From contig NZ_CP036343.1 of the NCBI RefSeq assembly GCF_007746795.1, positions 7,321,029 through 7,385,028 on the forward strand: a stretch of DNA of 64,000 nt. The letters are read 5' to 3'. This DNA comes from Gimesia algae. GTDB taxonomy: Bacteria; Planctomycetota; Planctomycetia; Planctomycetales; Planctomycetaceae. The notes below the pieces were generated by a model that did no database searches, had not been told where the DNA came from, and was given only the letters and a program-made list of their open reading frames with translations. A program made the translations under genes and the position numbers. Shown in pieces: positions 27,940-39,147 of the stretch. Each line of letters starts with the position of its first letter. Position 1 is the stretch's first letter.

Positions 27940-29286
27940 TTAGCCTTCAATTTCAATCGTTGTCAAACTCTTACGCAATAATGACCCGTAGTTGTATTTG
28001 CCTGGGCAGACAAACGTGCATAACGACAGGTCTTCTTCATCAAGCTCCAGGCAGCCCAGCTGTTTTGCCTGTTCGGTATCGTCTGTAATCAAAGCACGCA
28101 GGAGGAAAGTTGGCAGGATATCCAGAGGCATCACTTTTTCATAAGTCCCGATGGGAATCATGGCTCGCTTACTGCCTTCGGTAGATGTGGTGAACGCAAC
28201 CTTTTTGCCCTGCCCGATCCAGGACGACGCGAACACGGGAACGACAGAAAACTTGTTAAAGCCGGGCCCCATCCATCCCAAAAAGTCCCGATGTGTGCCT
28301 TCTTTGAGCGCGGTCACCTGCAAAGCATAACGACTGAGATATGCAAACGGTCCCTCTGCTGTACGTCCGGAAAGTGCAGACCCCGAAATCAGGCGATCCA
28401 TATCGCCTTCCAGATTACCTTCAGTCAGATCGGCAATGCTGGCACCGACAACGGTTCTGACCAGTTTTGGCTCTTTCACAACGGGACCTGCAATTGAGAC
28501 CACACGTTCGGAAGAAAGCTTTCCGGTGGCAAACAGTTTTCCAATCGCAATCACGTCCTGATAGTTAATGTACCAGACGGTTTTCTTTTCGCTGACGGGA
28601 TCCAGGAAGTGAATATGTGTGCCAACCAGACCTGCAGGATGAGGGCCACCAAATTCTTCAACGGTCACAAAATCCTGATCTACACCAGGCAGATTCGTTC
28701 CGGGGGCCTTACAGAGATACAGCTTACCTGCGGTCAGAGACTTCAAAACCTGCAGGCCCTGCGTGAATGCCCGGGGTTCTTCACTCAATACCACTTCAGG
28801 AGGCGGTGCCAGCGGGTTGGTGTCGATCGCAGTCACAAAAATGGAATGTGGTGTTGTTTCCGGCGACGGAACACGGCTGTAAGGCCGGGTTCGCAGACTG
28901 GGCCACAGACCGGATTTCAGCAGATTATCCTGCACCTGTTCGCGTGTCAGGCTGGTGAGATCAATATCGCCATATGAAGTGAAAGTCTCTTCTCCGTCAC
29001 CTTCCACCTCAATGACCATTGACTGAAAGGAGCGTTTGGCACCCCGATTGATTTCGGTGACCTTCCCGGCAACCGGCGCGGTATAGAGCACACCCTCAGT
29101 CTTTTTATCGCTGAAAAGTAGCTGGCCTTTTTTGACGGTGTCACCCACTTCAACAACCAGTGTGGGTTTCATACCAATATAATCAGGGCCAATCAGAGCA
29201 ACTGATCGAACTAACGGCCCGTTTTCGATCAAAGCAGAAGGCACGCCTGCGATTGGCAGATCCAGCCCTTTTTTAATAGTAATCAT
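27940..29286 (-). CDS. nqrA: Na+-translocating NADH:quinone reductase subunit A
   Basis: The 448-residue soluble subunit starts [14 protein letters not shown], a diagnostic NqrA N-terminus. It carries [14 protein letters not shown] (biotinyl/lipoyl-like beta-barrel) and a C-terminal [23 protein letters not shown]. NqrA contributes to the quinone site on the cytoplasmic side. It is the first gene of nqrABCDEF-apbE-nqrM. The spacing of about 220 bases to nqrB has no gene and could hold a separate leader. Length and motifs are normal. Confidence 0.95.
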   Translation of the reverse strand: MITIKKGLDLPIAGVPSALIENGPLVRSVALIGPDYIGMKPTLVVEVGDTVKKGQLLFSDKKTEGVLYTAPVAGKVTEINRGAKRSFQSMVIEVEGDGEETFTSYGDIDLTSLTREQVQDNLLKSGLWPSLRTRPYSRVPSPETTPHSIFVTAIDTNPLAPPPEVVLSEEPRAFTQGLQVLKSLTAGKLYLCKAPGTNLPGVDQDFVTVEEFGGPHPAGLVGTHIHFLDPVSEKKTVWYINYQDVIAIGKLFATGKLSSERVVSIAGPVVKEPKLVRTVVGASIADLTEGNLEGDMDRLISGSALSGRTAEGPFAYLSRYALQVTALKEGTHRDFLGWMGPGFNKFSVVPVFASSWIGQGKKVAFTTSTEGSKRAMIPIGTYEKVMPLDILPTFLLRALITDDTEQAKQLGCLELDEEDLSLCTFVCPGKYNYGSLLRKSLTTIEIEG

Positions 29287-29729
29287 TGAATTATGAACCT
29301 GAATATCACGAGTTTTCTCGTTTGACTCGCCTGATGTGGTTTAAAAAACCATCTGAACGCTGTTCAAAACACGACAGACATTCTGTTGTTCTCTTCATCT
29401 TTATAGGCGCAACACCTCTGGTTGCCCCATAATTCGCGGCTATTTTACACAGATCCCCCCTTTTTTGTAGTGAAAGCAAGGTACAAAATAGATCATTTTC
29501 GATTCTGCATCAGAATATTTCGATTCATAGTTTAAACTCACAACTTTTACTTTGATTCCCATTAGTGAGAACCAGTAAGGGGAGCGCTCATTTCCCCCTT
29601 CACTGGTCCCACTGGGAAATCAGACCACCCTCAGGAGCCTCGTGGCCTGAATAAAAAAACCACCTGAAAGTATCGGCGCTTTCAGGTGGCGGGTAACTGC
29701 TGTTATTTCTTACTGTTCTTAATCTCGGC
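29287..29729. other. Intergenic region upstream of the nqr operon
   Basis: These 443 bases have no gene. They contain the terminator of the upstream gene and, further right-to-left, an imperfect hairpin with arms CCAGT-AAGGGG and CCCCTT-C-ACTGG (29572-29606) lacking a T run. The nqr promoter must lie here, but no -35/-10 pair is convincing. Confidence 0.6.
29653..29689 (-). terminator. Rho-independent terminator downstream of the Gfo/Idh-DUF1080 gene
   Basis: Perfect 11-bp arms CCACCTGAAAG (29660-29670) and CTTTCAGGTGG (29679-29689) enclose an 8-base loop. On the minus strand the stem is followed by seven uridines (29653-29659). It lies about 40 bases past the stop codon of the fusion gene and separates it from the nqr operon. 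Confidence 0.92.
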
Positions 29730-31412
29730 TTACAGCTCGAGCAACTTTACATTTTTATACCAGACTTTATGCCCGTGATCCTGAAATCCCAGATAACCTT
29801 TGCGAGGGAAGTCTTTGACGGCGTCTTTGAATTTGTGCGCAGAACCATCGAGTCTTTTACCCGGTTCGGTCCATTCGTCTGCATTCAGCTTCGCAACGAC
29901 CTTGCCATTGACAGAGACGGAGACATGTGGCCCTTTACAGGTTATCTCGAGATTCGTCCACTCACCCGGCTTGCTGGCACGGTTCACGGAAGGAGCAACC
30001 AGGTCATAGATCGCACCGAAGTCGTGCGTGCCAGTTCCGTCTCCTGTGAGTACCTGTGCCTCAAAACCGGTCTGGACCGGATTTTTGAGATCACCCACCC
30101 GAAAGAAAATCCCCGAGTTGCATTCTTCCGGCATCTTTACATCGCATTTGAATTTGAAATCGGCGAAGGGCTTGTCATACACGATCAGATAACCGCCTGA
30201 TTTGTAAGGCACCAGGGCGCCATCTTCAATGGGAGCCGCAATCGGTTTGCCGTTATTACATTTCCAGCCTGAATAATCTTTACCATTGAACAACAGTTTC
30301 CAGCCCGCTTCTTTTTCAGCAGCGGTCAGGGTGTTGTCGGAAGCACTGTCGCCTGCATCTGCCAGATCCAGCTTCGCCAGTTTGGTGTGTGCTTCTTTTT
30401 CGGCTTTTTCATAGACGCTGGCCAGTGTGACTTCGGCTCCTCCCTGGCGTTTACTTTCATCGGCAGCTTCCATGAAGCTGTAAATCTCGAGTGTTTCCTC
30501 GGGACTGACAGGAGCTTTGCCGGAACGGAAAAACTTGGCAATCTCTACCAGCAAAGGCTTATATCCATCGTATCCACCTACTGCGACTTCACCATTTTTT
30601 CCCACAGCAGTTCCGCCATAACCTTTGGGAGTCCCTTTGCGAACGCCAGCGAAATGACCTTCCCGTCCGCCAGCCCACTTGCCGGCCACTTCATCGCGGT
30701 CGGCGTTGCTGACGGTACGTTTGACAGACTGGCAGCCGGGCCCCATTACGGTAAACAGGGTTTCGACGCCATGAATTCCGTACCAGAACAGATCGGGGTG
30801 TGTCGCCTCCAGTGAGCAGGGACTGTGTGTACTGCATTTGGTAATCTTGCCTTCTTCTCCGTTTCTCAGACGCTGTGCCCCTTTGGCAAATCGCAGTGAA
30901 GAAGAAGAAAACATCGGCGTATTATATTTCTTAGACAATTCATACAACGCGATGGCATCTGCGAGCGATCCGGCAACCGGCTTATCAATGAAGAGGGGCT
31001 TGCCTGCCTGCAACACGGGAATCGCCTGTTCGAGGTGAGGACGACCATCGTTGGTTTCCAGAAATACCACATCGACCTTCTTCAACAGTTCATCAATGGA
31101 AGGCACAATTTCCACGCCCATCTCTTTGACCTGTTCGATGTATCCGGGAACCCGATCAACGCTGGATGCGATGTCCGGGCTGCCTTTGGGGTAAGCGGCG
31201 ACCACACGAATGCCCGCCAGATCACCTTCGGGAGTTCCCGTATTCAGCAATTTCGTAAACGCGATCACATGCGAGGTATCCAGGCCAATGATGCCGGCCT
31301 TTAACTCTTTTTTCGATTCAGCGGCGGTTAACGGCCCCGAGCAGACAACCGCCAGTAAGAGTATTGAAAATAGCGATCGGCTCAATAGCCGCATGATAGA
31401 TCCTGAGTTCAT
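29730..31412 (-). CDS. Secreted Gfo/Idh/MocA-like protein fused to DUF1080 (3-keto-glycoside hydrolase-like)
   Basis: The protein is 560 residues from ATG 31412 (GAGGA five bases upstream; a TTG at 31424 is rejected). It has a signal peptide (about 7-31). The Gfo/Idh/MocA Rossmann domain (38-345) has nucleotide-site GIIGLDTSH (40-48), the family DKP (143-145) in place of EKP, and a possible catalytic His214. The C-terminal part (about 369-558, starting WKLLFNGKDYSGW) is DUF1080, a beta-sandwich family linked to cleavage of 3-keto-glycosides. This suggests coupled oxidation and cleavage, but a secreted NAD enzyme is odd, so the dehydrogenase part may be repurposed. The gene lies between a terminator and a sulfatase gene. 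Confidence 0.85.
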   Translation of the reverse strand: MNSGSIMRLLSRSLFSILLLAVVCSGPLTAAESKKELKAGIIGLDTSHVIAFTKLLNTGTPEGDLAGIRVVAAYPKGSPDIASSVDRVPGYIEQVKEMGVEIVPSIDELLKKVDVVFLETNDGRPHLEQAIPVLQAGKPLFIDKPVAGSLADAIALYELSKKYNTPMFSSSSLRFAKGAQRLRNGEEGKITKCSTHSPCSLEATHPDLFWYGIHGVETLFTVMGPGCQSVKRTVSNADRDEVAGKWAGGREGHFAGVRKGTPKGYGGTAVGKNGEVAVGGYDGYKPLLVEIAKFFRSGKAPVSPEETLEIYSFMEAADESKRQGGAEVTLASVYEKAEKEAHTKLAKLDLADAGDSASDNTLTAAEKEAGWKLLFNGKDYSGWKCNNGKPIAAPIEDGALVPYKSGGYLIVYDKPFADFKFKCDVKMPEECNSGIFFRVGDLKNPVQTGFEAQVLTGDGTGTHDFGAIYDLVAPSVNRASKPGEWTNLEITCKGPHVSVSVNGKVVAKLNADEWTEPGKRLDGSAHKFKDAVKDFPRKGYLGFQDHGHKVWYKNVKLLEL

Positions 31413-31638
31413 AATGTTCCTCAATCAAGTGTGACAGGTAAGCGGTCAGGGAAACTGGCAGGTAAAACAGACTCGCAATATTAAAATAAGATGAGTCCGC
31501 TCTCGATTTCCTTATGAATGTTTATAAATTCGATTATTGCAGACTCAACGCCGCAAATGCAATCAAACAAACCGACTGGGAGGGAAAAAACCGTGTTTCT
31601 CCCTCCGAAGTCCAGGCCAATCCACGCTGGCAAGCCGA

Positions 31639-33111
31639 TCAGTCGGCGTAATCTTTGCCGTTCAAACTGTCGACGACCGAATGCTGCCAGCCTGTTAAAG
31701 CTGCTTTCATCTTCTTCAGCCTCTGGGGATCCACCTGGGACAGATCCTGTTTTTCTGCAGGATCCTTCACCAGATCATAGAGTGTGTATTTGGGTTTCCC
31801 CTGTTTGGTTTCCATTTTCAATAATTTGAAATTGCCGTCTACCAGTGCAGCAGCGCCTGGCAACTCGTCTTTGGAATAATGCGTCTTGAGACTGCCGGCG
31901 TCTGCATCCGGCGCGGATCCTTTGGGGTTCGGTTGCCCCGGCTTCTGCTGCTTCTGCAGCGCTAATAATATGTCAGTACTGCGTTTGGGGTGCCCTTTCG
32001 CCGGATAGGTCCAGAAACCCATCGGCTTGTCTCGCGCGGTCATCTGACCTTCTATCAAAGGAAGCAGACTGACTCCATCCAGCTGCGGCTGATGCGAAAC
32101 TTTGGCTCCGGTAATGGCCAGTACGGTGGGATAAATATCAATCGTTCCGCAGGGCACATTCGAGACCTCTGGCTTTTTGATAACGGCCGGCCATTCGATC
32201 AGGGAAGGCACGCGGATCCCCCCTTCCCAGAGGTTTCCTTTGAATCCTGCCAGTCCCCCGGTCGCCTGAGCGCGTGCCGCTTCGGTTTTGAACTGCGGTG
32301 GCCGCGGGCCGTTATCGCTGGTAAACCAAAGCAGAGTATTTTCCGCCAGTCCCAGATCTCTGAGTTGACCCCGTAAATGTCCCATGGCTCGATCCACGCC
32401 GCTGATTTCACCAAAATAGTTCTGGAAGTTGGGTTTCTGGTCTGGATAGAGGTCCTTCAACTCGGGGACCGCTTCATGAGGCGTATGCGGATTCCCAAAC
32501 CAGATCACTGCCAGAAACGGTTTTTTGTCTTTGTCAGCCTGTTTAATGAAATCCAACGCCGCGTCGACGGTTACGTGTGAGCTTTCCCCTTTAAGCTGTT
32601 TGACGACGCCATTATGGCTCATATAAGGATCGTTTTCGTAAAAGTTAGGGCTGGAAACCCATTCATCAAATCCACTGTTCCCGGGTGAAACCGGGCTGTT
32701 CGCCTGAACGGAACCCAGATGCCATTTGCCAAAATGACCGGTGGTGTAACCGACTGATTTCACTGCTTCGGCGACGGTGACCTCTTGCGGCCTGAGGGTA
32801 TGTCCCCAGCTGAAGCAGGCCAGGCGGTTGGGGTGTCTGCCGGTCAGGAAACTGCCTCGCGTGGGGGAACAAACCGGAGCAGCCGCGTAAAAACGGTCCA
32901 GTCGCAGGCTGCTGGCAGCCATATCATCCAGATGGGGTGTTTTCAGAATCGGATGCCCCATAAAGCCGGTTTCGCCCCAGCCCTGGTCATCGGTCATACA
33001 TAAGATGATATTTGGTTTTGAGGAACTTGACTCCGCGGCATGCAGCAGGGAACCCAGCCCCATCAAACAGCAAACCAGCAGGAGCGTGAAGAATCGAAGT
33101 TGAAATTTCAT
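31639..33111 (-). CDS. Secreted type I sulfatase
   Basis: The 490-residue protein has a signal peptide (about 1-25) and a sulfatase domain. The early DDQG (41-44) holds metal-binding Asp residues. The formylglycine motif CSPTR (Cys81, with TGR at 90-92) is oxidised in active sulfatases, and FGKWHLG matches the conserved Lys/His region. Family members remove sulfate esters from polysaccharides such as algal glycans, a common planctomycete activity. It is upstream of the Gfo/Idh-DUF1080 gene with 226 bases between, so a shared pathway is possible. The specific substrate cannot be read from the sequence. Confidence 0.92.
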   Translation of the reverse strand: MKFQLRFFTLLLVCCLMGLGSLLHAAESSSSKPNIILCMTDDQGWGETGFMGHPILKTPHLDDMAASSLRLDRFYAAAPVCSPTRGSFLTGRHPNRLACFSWGHTLRPQEVTVAEAVKSVGYTTGHFGKWHLGSVQANSPVSPGNSGFDEWVSSPNFYENDPYMSHNGVVKQLKGESSHVTVDAALDFIKQADKDKKPFLAVIWFGNPHTPHEAVPELKDLYPDQKPNFQNYFGEISGVDRAMGHLRGQLRDLGLAENTLLWFTSDNGPRPPQFKTEAARAQATGGLAGFKGNLWEGGIRVPSLIEWPAVIKKPEVSNVPCGTIDIYPTVLAITGAKVSHQPQLDGVSLLPLIEGQMTARDKPMGFWTYPAKGHPKRSTDILLALQKQQKPGQPNPKGSAPDADAGSLKTHYSKDELPGAAALVDGNFKLLKMETKQGKPKYTLYDLVKDPAEKQDLSQVDPQRLKKMKAALTGWQHSVVDSLNGKDYAD

Positions 33112-33568
33112 TTCAGGCCTCGGAGATGAAGTTGTTTCGTGGAATGCGGGCAGGACTCAACCATTTCATCCTGTCCCAAATCAAGGGGGGCGCCAAGGAA
33201 TTTTGGTCCCTGCAACGGGAATTTCCTGAAAGTTCCTGGAACGCAGTCAGGCTACCTGCTGAGGAAAAGTCAGCCTCGACCCGTCAGAATTTTGGATCCA
33301 CTTTCCGGAAACACAATGACTCCTGTCCCAAAATGACGCAGTGGAAAGTCTGTTTTGATCGCTTCTTGATTGCATCATTCCGGTCTGCTCGGCTATACTT
33401 CCCGGTGTGCAGCTGACCTTCCTCTGACCTGACTTCGTGTGCTCCCTGTCAAAGCAGGATCGTGTTGCGTCCGGAGACAATTATTGAGGAATGACTCCCG
33501 CGTAACTCCTGATCATCTGAATCGACTGCATCCCTATACCAAAACAGAACAGAGGAACACGACCCAAC
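33112..33568. other. Intergenic region without a gene, upstream of the ROK kinase gene
   Basis: These 457 bases separate divergent genes. No coding frame is convincing. They contain a candidate sigma-70 promoter for the kinase gene (listed separately); no clear operator or transposon remnant is visible. Confidence 0.6.
33370..33399 (+). promoter_or_regulatory. Candidate sigma-70 promoter for the ROK kinase gene
   Basis: TTGCAT (33370-33375) is followed after 18 bases by TATACT (33394-33399). It is about 165 bases upstream of the kinase start. This is a consensus match only. Confidence 0.4.
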
Positions 33569-34597
33569 ATGAACCCGACAAAACACAATAGTCCTTATTT
33601 TGTCGGCGTTGATATTGGTGGGACGAATATCAAAGTCGGCATCGTCGATGATGCTGGAAATTCCCTGGCATTCTGTAAGACGAAAACGCATGTCGACAAA
33701 GGGGTTGAAGCCGGGCTGAAGAACATCTACCAGGCAATCACGGATGTGCTGTCAGACTGTCAGTTTACGATGGATGATATCAAAGCCATCGGTATTGCCA
33801 CTCCGGGAACACAGGACATCCCCGGCGGTAAACTGGTTGATCCTCCCAACCTGCCCACCTGGAAAGGTTTTCCGATCCGCCAGACCGTCAGTGATCACTA
33901 TTCCGGAAAAAAGACGATCTATCAAAATGATGCCAATGCCGCCGCTTACGGCGAATACTGGATTGGCGGCGCCCGAGAGGCACGCAGCCTGGTGCTCTGG
34001 ACTCTGGGCACGGGCGTCGGTTGTGGTATTATTATCGATGAGATGATTATTGAAGGCCGTCACTCCCACGGGGGTGAATGCGGGCATATGATTATTCAGA
34101 TGACCGACGGGCGATTGTGTGATTCGGGACAATATGGAACGCTGGAAGCGTACTCTGGCGGCAAATCGCTGGTACGTCACTGCCAGGAACTATTGGATGC
34201 AGGCCGCAGCTCACTGCTCCGCTCGATGATCGAAGGGGGAAAGAAACTGTCTCCCCTGCTGATCTCACAGGCAGCGGAACAGGAGGACGAACTGGCTATG
34301 GAATTGATCATGGAATCGGCGATGTGCCTGGGCGTGGGAACGACTACGCTCATGCATACGATTGACCCGGACATGATCCTGTTTGGCGGTGCCGTCACAT
34401 TCGGAGGCAGGGATTCTGAACTCGGACAACGCTTCATGCAGCGAATTCGAGAAGAAGCCAGACAGCGGGCCTTCAAGGTCCCCTACGAAAACACGATCAT
34501 CGACTTTGCAGAACTAGGCTCCGATGCAGGTTACATTGGTGTCGCCGGCTGTGCCCGGCTGGCCTGTCGCAAAGAAGAAACGAACGATAAAAACTGA
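33569..34597 (+). CDS. ROK-family sugar kinase (probable glucokinase)
   Basis: The 342-residue protein has the phosphate-binding DIGGTN (15-20), the active-site region NDANAAAYGEYW (Asp121) and GTGVGCG (147-153). The ROK zinc motif, normally CxCGxxGCxE, is reduced to CDSGQYGTLE: the first Cys (184) and the final Glu (193) remain while the other two cysteines are lost, although HGGECGH (167-173) is present. It may therefore not bind zinc as others do. The family phosphorylates glucose or other sugars with ATP. The downstream lepA gene is 52 bases away in the same direction. Confidence 0.85.
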   Translation: MNPTKHNSPYFVGVDIGGTNIKVGIVDDAGNSLAFCKTKTHVDKGVEAGLKNIYQAITDVLSDCQFTMDDIKAIGIATPGTQDIPGGKLVDPPNLPTWKGFPIRQTVSDHYSGKKTIYQNDANAAAYGEYWIGGAREARSLVLWTLGTGVGCGIIIDEMIIEGRHSHGGECGHMIIQMTDGRLCDSGQYGTLEAYSGGKSLVRHCQELLDAGRSSLLRSMIEGGKKLSPLLISQAAEQEDELAMELIMESAMCLGVGTTTLMHTIDPDMILFGGAVTFGGRDSELGQRFMQRIREEARQRAFKVPYENTIIDFAELGSDAGYIGVAGCARLACRKEETNDKN

Positions 34598-34649
34598 TCC
34601 GGACTGAACTGTCCCGGATTGTCTTTCATAAGAAAACGAGATTCCATTT

Positions 34650-36458
<1,809 letters not shown>

Positions 36459-36500
36459 CCGGAGCAGCGTTCGGGTAGTTTATTCCACCTGCCCGGCAGT

Positions 36501-36848
36501 TTATTCGACTTGCTCAAGCAGTTCTTCCAGTTCTTTCGTGCAGGCTTTCATCGAGATGACGGCCTGCTCGAAGTTCGTATGCATAGAGGCTTCGGGCGCA
36601 TCGATGGCTAACTGATCAGTCGCTTTGCGGAGCTTACTGATTTTTTTCCTCAGCATTTTCAGGTAAGCGGCGGGATCATCAACGCGTGTTTCCAAAGCCC
36701 GTGATGCATCGAACACAGCCCGGACAATGTGGCTCAACTCCGGGAAGTCTTCTACTTCTTCGCTGTGCTTGACAAACGTCCGCACCATCCAGGCATGCGA
36801 CAGAATAATCTGGCTGCGTTCGACGGCCTGCTCTTTACTTAAAGACAT
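36501..36848 (-). CDS. Hypothetical helical protein
   Basis: The 115-residue protein is predicted to be all-helical and soluble, with HAWMVRTFVKHSEEVEDFPELSHIVRAVFDASRALE at residues 18-53. I do not recognise its family. It begins MSLSKEQAVERSQ and ends ELEELLEQVE, with no signal or membrane segment. It is convergent with lepA, and the final codons resemble an adjacent stretch just past the stop. Coding character and the balanced composition support a real gene; the function is unknown. Confidence 0.65.
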   Translation of the reverse strand: MSLSKEQAVERSQIILSHAWMVRTFVKHSEEVEDFPELSHIVRAVFDASRALETRVDDPAAYLKMLRKKISKLRKATDQLAIDAPEASMHTNFEQAVISMKACTKELEELLEQVE

Positions 36849-37005
36849 CTCGCATCACTACCCTGAAACTCAACCGCGATTTTCAATGGCACGAGAAACA
36901 ACACGCGGTATCGTATGTTCGTGCGCTACGCCTTGAAAATTAACGGTTCGCGGAATCAGTTGCAAGAGTCGGGATTGAAAGTCTCGGCCTGAAACAGTTT
37001 CCCGT

Positions 37006-37701
37006 TCAAATCGCCTGTGTGAAATCGTCGCCGTTGTAGTACTCATAAAACAGGCGGCCAATTTCGTCACTTAAGCGTGAGAGATATTCTTTCTTGAACT
37101 TGGAAAACGTAATTTCCGAGGTCGCCCGTGGTGCCCGCAGCGGATAGAACGAGGTGATTTCCTTGCTGTAAAGTTTCTCGCCTTCACCATCCTCATCCAT
37201 TTCATAAACAGTGACCATCCCTTCCGCACGGCCGCGGTAGAGATCAGAACTGTTTTCCTCATACAGGCTGTATTTATGCAGCTCGACATGAATCACATAA
37301 GTCACGTCGAACGCTTCGCCAATTTCTTCTGGTTTGTCCCAGTCGGGATTCTCATCCAGCCAGGCACGAATCCGATCCGGATTCACGACTTTGACGCCGT
37401 GACTGTGCAGGCGGAATGTGGTGTACTTCGCCAGATCGTTGTGGATCCCGTCAAAATTATACTGCAGTTCAAGAGGGGCATAACAGACGATGGCAACCGT
37501 CACATCTTTACCCGTTAACGACTTCTGTGTCTGAGCATCGAAGTCGGGCTCGATCGAAGGGGGACCACCAATCAGATAACCGATGAGAATAAAATAATTA
37601 CAGCCTGTCAGTGTCGTACAGAGTACACAAATCAGTGCCAGCTTTGTCATAGTCTGAAAAAACTGTTTCACTACAGATTGTTGATACGAAAAAATTGTCA
37701 T
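37006..37701 (-). CDS. Lipoprotein of unknown function, paralog 1
   Basis: The protein has 231 residues from ATG 37701, which is preceded by AAGGAT; a GTG at 37716 is less likely. The signal segment ends in TLTGC, a lipobox, so the mature protein is probably anchored to a membrane. The rest is soluble, with VTVAIVCYAPLELQYNFD, a YVIHVELHKYSL strand region and a C-terminal GRLFYEYYNGDD. The next gene encodes a clear paralog, matching it in VxIVC and I/VIHV, and in the closing RFFYNYHAGD. I recognise no family or enzyme. The pair may arise from tandem duplication. Confidence 0.75.
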   Translation of the reverse strand: MTIFSYQQSVVKQFFQTMTKLALICVLCTTLTGCNYFILIGYLIGGPPSIEPDFDAQTQKSLTGKDVTVAIVCYAPLELQYNFDGIHNDLAKYTTFRLHSHGVKVVNPDRIRAWLDENPDWDKPEEIGEAFDVTYVIHVELHKYSLYEENSSDLYRGRAEGMVTVYEMDEDGEGEKLYSKEITSFYPLRAPRATSEITFSKFKKEYLSRLSDEIGRLFYEYYNGDDFTQAI

Positions 37702-37769
37702 CGTGTGATCCTTCACAACTCCGAAATTAGTTTCTGGTGATCTCAGCTACAGTCGCCTGCCATCAGATC

Positions 37770-38462
37770 TCAGATCGGATCGCCAGCATGATAATTATAG
37801 AAGAAGCGACCAATCTGGTCGGCAATCCGATCCAGATATTTTTTCCTGAAGACCGTTGCCGATTCCTGTTCGATCGATACGGGCATGTGGCTGGGAAACT
37901 CCGACGTGTATTCCACATCAAAGATTTCCAGCGCCCGTTTGATTTCGTCAACAGTATTGACTTCGTACGCCGAGATATGTCCGAATGCCTTGCCTCTTAA
38001 CAGATTGGGGCTGTTTGGTTCGCGATAATCAAACTCGTCAATGTCGACATGGATGATATAGTCGACATCAAAGTTTTCAGCCAGTTCATCGACATCGTTC
38101 CAGACGCCGCCGTTATCATCCAGCCAGGTCGCGACTTCCCCGGTATCCATGACTTTAATATTTTCGCGGCGCAGCCGGTACGTTACCTGCTCCAGCAGAT
38201 CATAATTCAACGACGGATAATCGGAGCGAATCGATTCCGGGGTCGAGCAGACGACCAGGACTTTTTTCTGATCTTCGATCAGATCGATTTTAGTCTGTTT
38301 GGTGAATTCGCAGGTTATCAGCGGGTCACCAAAGAACATTTTGCCCGCCATCACATACAGCGAACAGCCGCTGACACTGAATGAAACCAGCAGCAGTAAT
38401 ACGACGGCGCAGTACCGCTGGTGGAACCAGTTTTTGTGGTCGTTCGTCATAATATTTCGCAT
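37770..38462 (-). CDS. Lipoprotein of unknown function, paralog 2
   Basis: The 230-residue lipoprotein has a signal ending at SVSGC. Its features parallel the downstream paralog: a KVLVVCSTPESIRSDY strand segment, the middle YIIHVDIDEFDYREPNSPNL and the end DQIGRFFYNYHAGDPI. AAGGATGG precedes the ATG at 38462. The ORF is 68 bases upstream of the other paralog in the same orientation, so they are probably one transcript. No conserved catalytic residues stand out. The function is unknown. Confidence 0.75.
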   Translation of the reverse strand: MRNIMTNDHKNWFHQRYCAVVLLLLVSFSVSGCSLYVMAGKMFFGDPLITCEFTKQTKIDLIEDQKKVLVVCSTPESIRSDYPSLNYDLLEQVTYRLRRENIKVMDTGEVATWLDDNGGVWNDVDELAENFDVDYIIHVDIDEFDYREPNSPNLLRGKAFGHISAYEVNTVDEIKRALEIFDVEYTSEFPSHMPVSIEQESATVFRKKYLDRIADQIGRFFYNYHAGDPI

Positions 38463-38559
38463 ATTTCAGCCATCCTTGGCTTAAACCGCAGAGAGGTTTC
38501 GAGATTGGATCGTTTTGAAGGGACTGGTGATCTCGCCGGGAATCCAGCGAGATCATATG

Positions 38560-39051
38560 TTAAAAATTCAATCGAAATGCCCACTCGATGACTGTGATCG
38601 ATACCAGACTACAGATCAACCAGAGCAGACAGGTTTCAGGTTGGGAGACCAGCCAGAGCCTGTGGCGATACACACTGATCCAGGACCAGGGAATCATCAC
38701 CAGGCAGACTACTGCCAGCACCAGACCAGAAGTATTGGCCTCGGCAGACTGACGGATCTGACCTCGAACAAAATGTGTAAAGGAAGTTGTCATCCCACAA
38801 CTGGGACAGGGAATGGAGAATCGAGTTTTTATAATGCAAGGTGCAAAAACAGGTTTTTGACGGGTACCAGATCCACCTGAATCCGGTGTCATTTGAGTGG
38901 CCACTCCAAAACCTGCGATGAGAAACAGACTCCAGACTATCAGCAGTAAACGCATCCTCCATCCGATGGAAATCCCCGGATGCAGCGTACGCAATGCTGA
39001 CAGCAAAGAACTGTCTGTCGAATTAGCCGTAGGTTTTAAATTGGAATTCAT
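38560..39051 (-). CDS. DUF2752 membrane protein
   Basis: The 163-residue protein has several hydrophobic helices (about 33-52, 107-125, 138-158). It carries the DUF2752 signature CPSCGMTTSF (82-91), a short Cys pair followed by Gly-Met-Thr-Thr. The family is widespread, small and of unknown function. It starts MNSNLKPTAN after a poorly defined ribosome site and ends EWAFRLNF. It is upstream of the lipoprotein pair in the same direction, 97 bases away, so a link is possible but unproven. Confidence 0.85.
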   Translation of the reverse strand: MNSNLKPTANSTDSSLLSALRTLHPGISIGWRMRLLLIVWSLFLIAGFGVATQMTPDSGGSGTRQKPVFAPCIIKTRFSIPCPSCGMTTSFTHFVRGQIRQSAEANTSGLVLAVVCLVMIPWSWISVYRHRLWLVSQPETCLLWLICSLVSITVIEWAFRLNF

Positions 39052-39147
39052 ATTGAGAAATGAGAGAAGCCGTTGTTTATCAGTTCTATTATTTTACTGC
39101 AAGACCATTTCAAAAAATAAGTCTTCCGTTCCGGCAGCCCGCCTGAG

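Noticed and set aside
31577..31607. Hairpin GGAGGGA/TCCCTCC between the sulfatase gene and the fusion gene
   Set aside because: No T run on either strand, so it was not called a terminator; may be chance.
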